Assembly (NCBI GenBank): GCA_964560325.1
Contig: CAZLLV010000406.1
Location: 1 to 5,772 of the forward strand
DNA from: CAZLLV01 sp964560325
GTDB taxonomy: Bacteria; Acidobacteriota; Thermoanaerobaculia; Multivoradales; DATKCC01
Reading direction: 5' to 3'
Length of the DNA stretch: 5,772 bases
Part shown: positions 4,030 through 5,772 of the stretch, in pieces
Layout of the letters: every line of letters begins with the position of its first letter
Numbering within the stretch: position 1 is the first letter of the stretch
The notes under the pieces: model-generated
The model's database searches: none
What the model saw: the letters and a program-made list of their open reading frames with translations, nothing else
Told to the model about the DNA's origin: nothing
Position numbers and translations under genes: made by a program

Positions 4030-5415
4030 TCAATCCCCTTCGGCGGCGGCGGCGTCCTCTTCTTCCTTGTAGGCGTTCAGCCGGTTGTAGAGCGTCTTCA
4101 GGCTGACCCCCAGGGTCTCGGCGGCCTCCTTCTTGTTGCCGTCGTACCGGTCGAGGGTCGCCAGGATGAGCTTCTTCTCCGCCTCCGCGATCGAGGAGCC
4201 GACCGACACCTGGATGACGTCCCCGCTCGGCGCCGGCTCGTCGATCGTCCGGTGGCTCTCGATCGGAATGTCGTCCGGGCCGATCTCGCCGTCGGAGAGG
4301 ATGAACGCCCGGTGCACGACGTTCTTGAGCTCCCGCACGTTGCCCGGCCACGTGTGCTGGCGCAGCCTGTCGAGCGCCTCGGCGTTGAAGTGCTTCTCGG
4401 TGTCCTCCGCCCGGTTGAGCGCCTGGAGGAAGTGGTCGGCGAGGTGCTCGAGGTCGCGGCCCCGGTGGCGCAGCGGCGGCAGGTGGATCGGGAAGACCTG
4501 GAGCCGGTAGAGCAGATCCTCGCGCAGCTTGCCGTCGCGCACCGCCGCTTCCGGGCTGCGGTTGGTGGCGGTGATGATCCGCACGTCGACGTCGATCGCC
4601 CGGTCGCCGCCGATGCGCGCGATCTGGTTCGACTCGAGCACCCGCAGGAGCTTGACCTGGAGCTCGAGCGGCATCTCGGTGATCTCGTCGAGGAACAGGC
4701 TGCCGTGGTGGGCGCGCTCGAAGTAGCCGTGGTGGCGCTTCTGGGCGCCGGTGAAGCTGCCGCGCTCGTGGCCGAACAGCTCGCTCTCGATCAGCGTCGG
4801 CGAGATGGCGCCGCAGTTGACCGGCAGGTAGGTGTTCTTGCCGCGTCGAGAGAGGTTGTGAATGGTCTCGGCCACCAGCTCCTTGCCGGTCCCGCTCTCG
4901 CCCGTGACGAGCACCGTCGCGTCGGTCGGCGCCACCCGCGAGATCAGGCGGTAGATCCGCTGCATGGCGGGCGAGGAGCCGAAGAGCGAGCCGAAGCGGC
5001 CGAACTGCTTGACCTCCTCCTCGACCGCCTCGATCTGGGTGCGCGACTCGCGCGAGCGGGCGATCTGGAGCAGGATCTGGCGCAGCCGCTCGACGTCGAT
5101 CGGCTTGAGCAGGATGTCGGTGACGCCGAGGCGCAGGGCCTCGACCGCGCTGTCGACGCTCGCGTGGCCGGTGATCAGGACCACCTCGGTCGAGGCCGCC
5201 GCCTTGTCGAGGTCGCGCAGCAGCTCGAAACCGCTGCCGTCCGGCAGCACCAGGTCCATCAGGATCACGTCCGGGATGTTTTCGGAGAACCTCTCCTTGG
5301 CGTCTTTCAGGCTCTTCGCGGTCGTGGTCTCGAAGCCGGATTGCGCGGTGATCTCCTCGAGCGCGGAGAGGAAGTTCGGGTCGTCGTCGACGGCGAGGGC
5401 GCGGGGCATGGGCAT
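4030..5415 (-). CDS. Sigma-54-dependent response regulator, NtrC family
   Basis: This 461-residue cytoplasmic activator has three complete domains. The receiver (about 5-120) has the acidic pocket Asp10/Asp11, the phosphoacceptor Asp54 (ILMDLVLPDG), Thr82 (ITGHAS) and Lys104 (LLKPID). The AAA+ domain (about 143-380) has Walker A GESGTGKE (172-179), the sigma-54 contact loop GSFTGA (219-224, the Ser variant of GAFTGA), Walker B LFLDE (240-244), sensor ATNR (283-286), arginine-finger region REDLLYRL and WPGNVREL (356-363). A Fis-type helix-turn-helix (about 426-450, KKEAAETLGVSLKTLYNRL) binds DNA. After phosphorylation it should oligomerise and remodel sigma-54 RNA polymerase. The regulon cannot be told. 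It begins 39 bases after the kinase stop, so the two form an operon. The start is ATG 5415; a second ATG two codons in is equally possible, and the Shine-Dalgarno is weak (GGAG, 14-15 bases away). Confidence 0.96.
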   Translation of the reverse strand: MPMPRALAVDDDPNFLSALEEITAQSGFETTTAKSLKDAKERFSENIPDVILMDLVLPDGSGFELLRDLDKAAASTEVVLITGHASVDSAVEALRLGVTDILLKPIDVERLRQILLQIARSRESRTQIEAVEEEVKQFGRFGSLFGSSPAMQRIYRLISRVAPTDATVLVTGESGTGKELVAETIHNLSRRGKNTYLPVNCGAISPTLIESELFGHERGSFTGAQKRHHGYFERAHHGSLFLDEITEMPLELQVKLLRVLESNQIARIGGDRAIDVDVRIITATNRSPEAAVRDGKLREDLLYRLQVFPIHLPPLRHRGRDLEHLADHFLQALNRAEDTEKHFNAEALDRLRQHTWPGNVRELKNVVHRAFILSDGEIGPDDIPIESHRTIDEPAPSGDVIQVSVGSSIAEAEKKLILATLDRYDGNKKEAAETLGVSLKTLYNRLNAYKEEEDAAAAEGD

Positions 5416-5454
5416 GGCGATCAGCGTGGCTCCAGGTCGTTTCGGCCGGCTCGT

Positions 5455-5772
5455 TCAGGCGGCGAGCGGAAGGGTCAGGGTGAACCGGCTGCCTCCGTCG
5501 GGCAGCGCGTCGTGGCGAATCGAGCCGTTTGTAGATTCTACCACCATTCGGGCGACGTAGAGGCCGATTCCTTCGTGCCGTGCCTTGGTCGAGGTGTACG
5601 GCTCGTACAGGCTCTCGGCCAGCTCTTCGGGGACGCCGGCGCCCGAGTCGGTGACGGACAGGACCGCGTCGTCGCCCTCGGTCGCCAGGCGGACCTCCAG
5701 CCGGCCGCCCTCGGGCATCGCCTCGAGCGAGTTCGAGGCGAGCGCCAGGTAGGCCTGTTTGATCCAGTCGCG
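5455..5772 (-). CDS. Sensor histidine kinase, C-terminal ATPase domain (partial)
   Basis: Only the last 105 residues are present; the N-terminal part lies beyond the window edge, so sensor type and membrane topology are unknown. The sequence runs from the N-box (YLALASNSLEAMPEGG) through the G1 box TDSGAGVPEE (DxGxG) and the LYEPYTSTK segment (F-box position) to the G2 box HEGIGLYVARMVVE, and ends with GGSRFTLTLPLAA, as in NtrB/AtoS-type kinases. The N-box keeps the second Asn, which coordinates magnesium-ATP, but the usual first Asn is Ala. An ATG at 5718 lies inside the domain and is not a real start. It should phosphorylate the regulator encoded 39 bases downstream. Confidence 0.93.
   Translation of the reverse strand, partial: RDWIKQAYLALASNSLEAMPEGGRLEVRLATEGDDAVLSVTDSGAGVPEELAESLYEPYTSTKARHEGIGLYVARMVVESTNGSIRHDALPDGGSRFTLTLPLAA

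Overview
The window comes from the chromosome of a high-GC bacterium (roughly 70% GC by eye, with strong G/C preference at third codon positions). Two predicted lipoproteins with signal peptides and an NtrC-type two-component pair suggest a Gram-negative organism. A DUF1572 DinB-like protein next to small acidic lipoproteins is reminiscent of Acidobacteriota or Gemmatimonadota, but this placement is tentative. Most genes belong to known families. I did not find a clear new defence or mobile system.

Layout. (1) 1-1186, plus strand: the 3' end of trpB, with an unusually long Gly/Ser-rich tail, overlaps trpA by ATGA. Together they encode tryptophan synthase. (2) 1216-1743, minus strand: a DUF1572 (DinB/YfiT-like) protein, convergent with trpA. 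(3) 1744-2371: about 630 bases without a believable gene. It contains a long inverted-repeat element (1795-1989, 28-bp perfect core arms, flanked by a GTTCG direct repeat) and a very strong hairpin (2310-2340) just before the next gene. (4) 2372-3055, plus strand: an alpha/beta-hydrolase of the phospholipase/carboxylesterase type. (5) 3064-3096: a hairpin terminator facing the minus-strand genes. (6) 3128-3809, minus strand: a pair made of a BON-domain lipoprotein followed by a small, extremely acidic, Met-rich lipoprotein. (7) 4030-5772, minus strand: an NtrC-family sigma-54 response regulator and, upstream of it, the C-terminal ATPase end of its partner histidine kinase, cut by the window edge.

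How they fit together. TrpB makes tryptophan from serine and the indole that TrpA releases from indole-3-glycerol phosphate. The kinase and regulator form a co-directional operon that should activate sigma-54 promoters elsewhere; I saw no convincing -24/-12 promoter here. The two lipoproteins lie directly downstream on the same strand and probably act in the periplasm or at the outer membrane. Whether the two-component system controls them is unknown. The DUF1572 gene and the esterase both lack a Shine-Dalgarno sequence and carry a TANNNT hexamer just before the ATG, so both may be translated from leaderless mRNAs.
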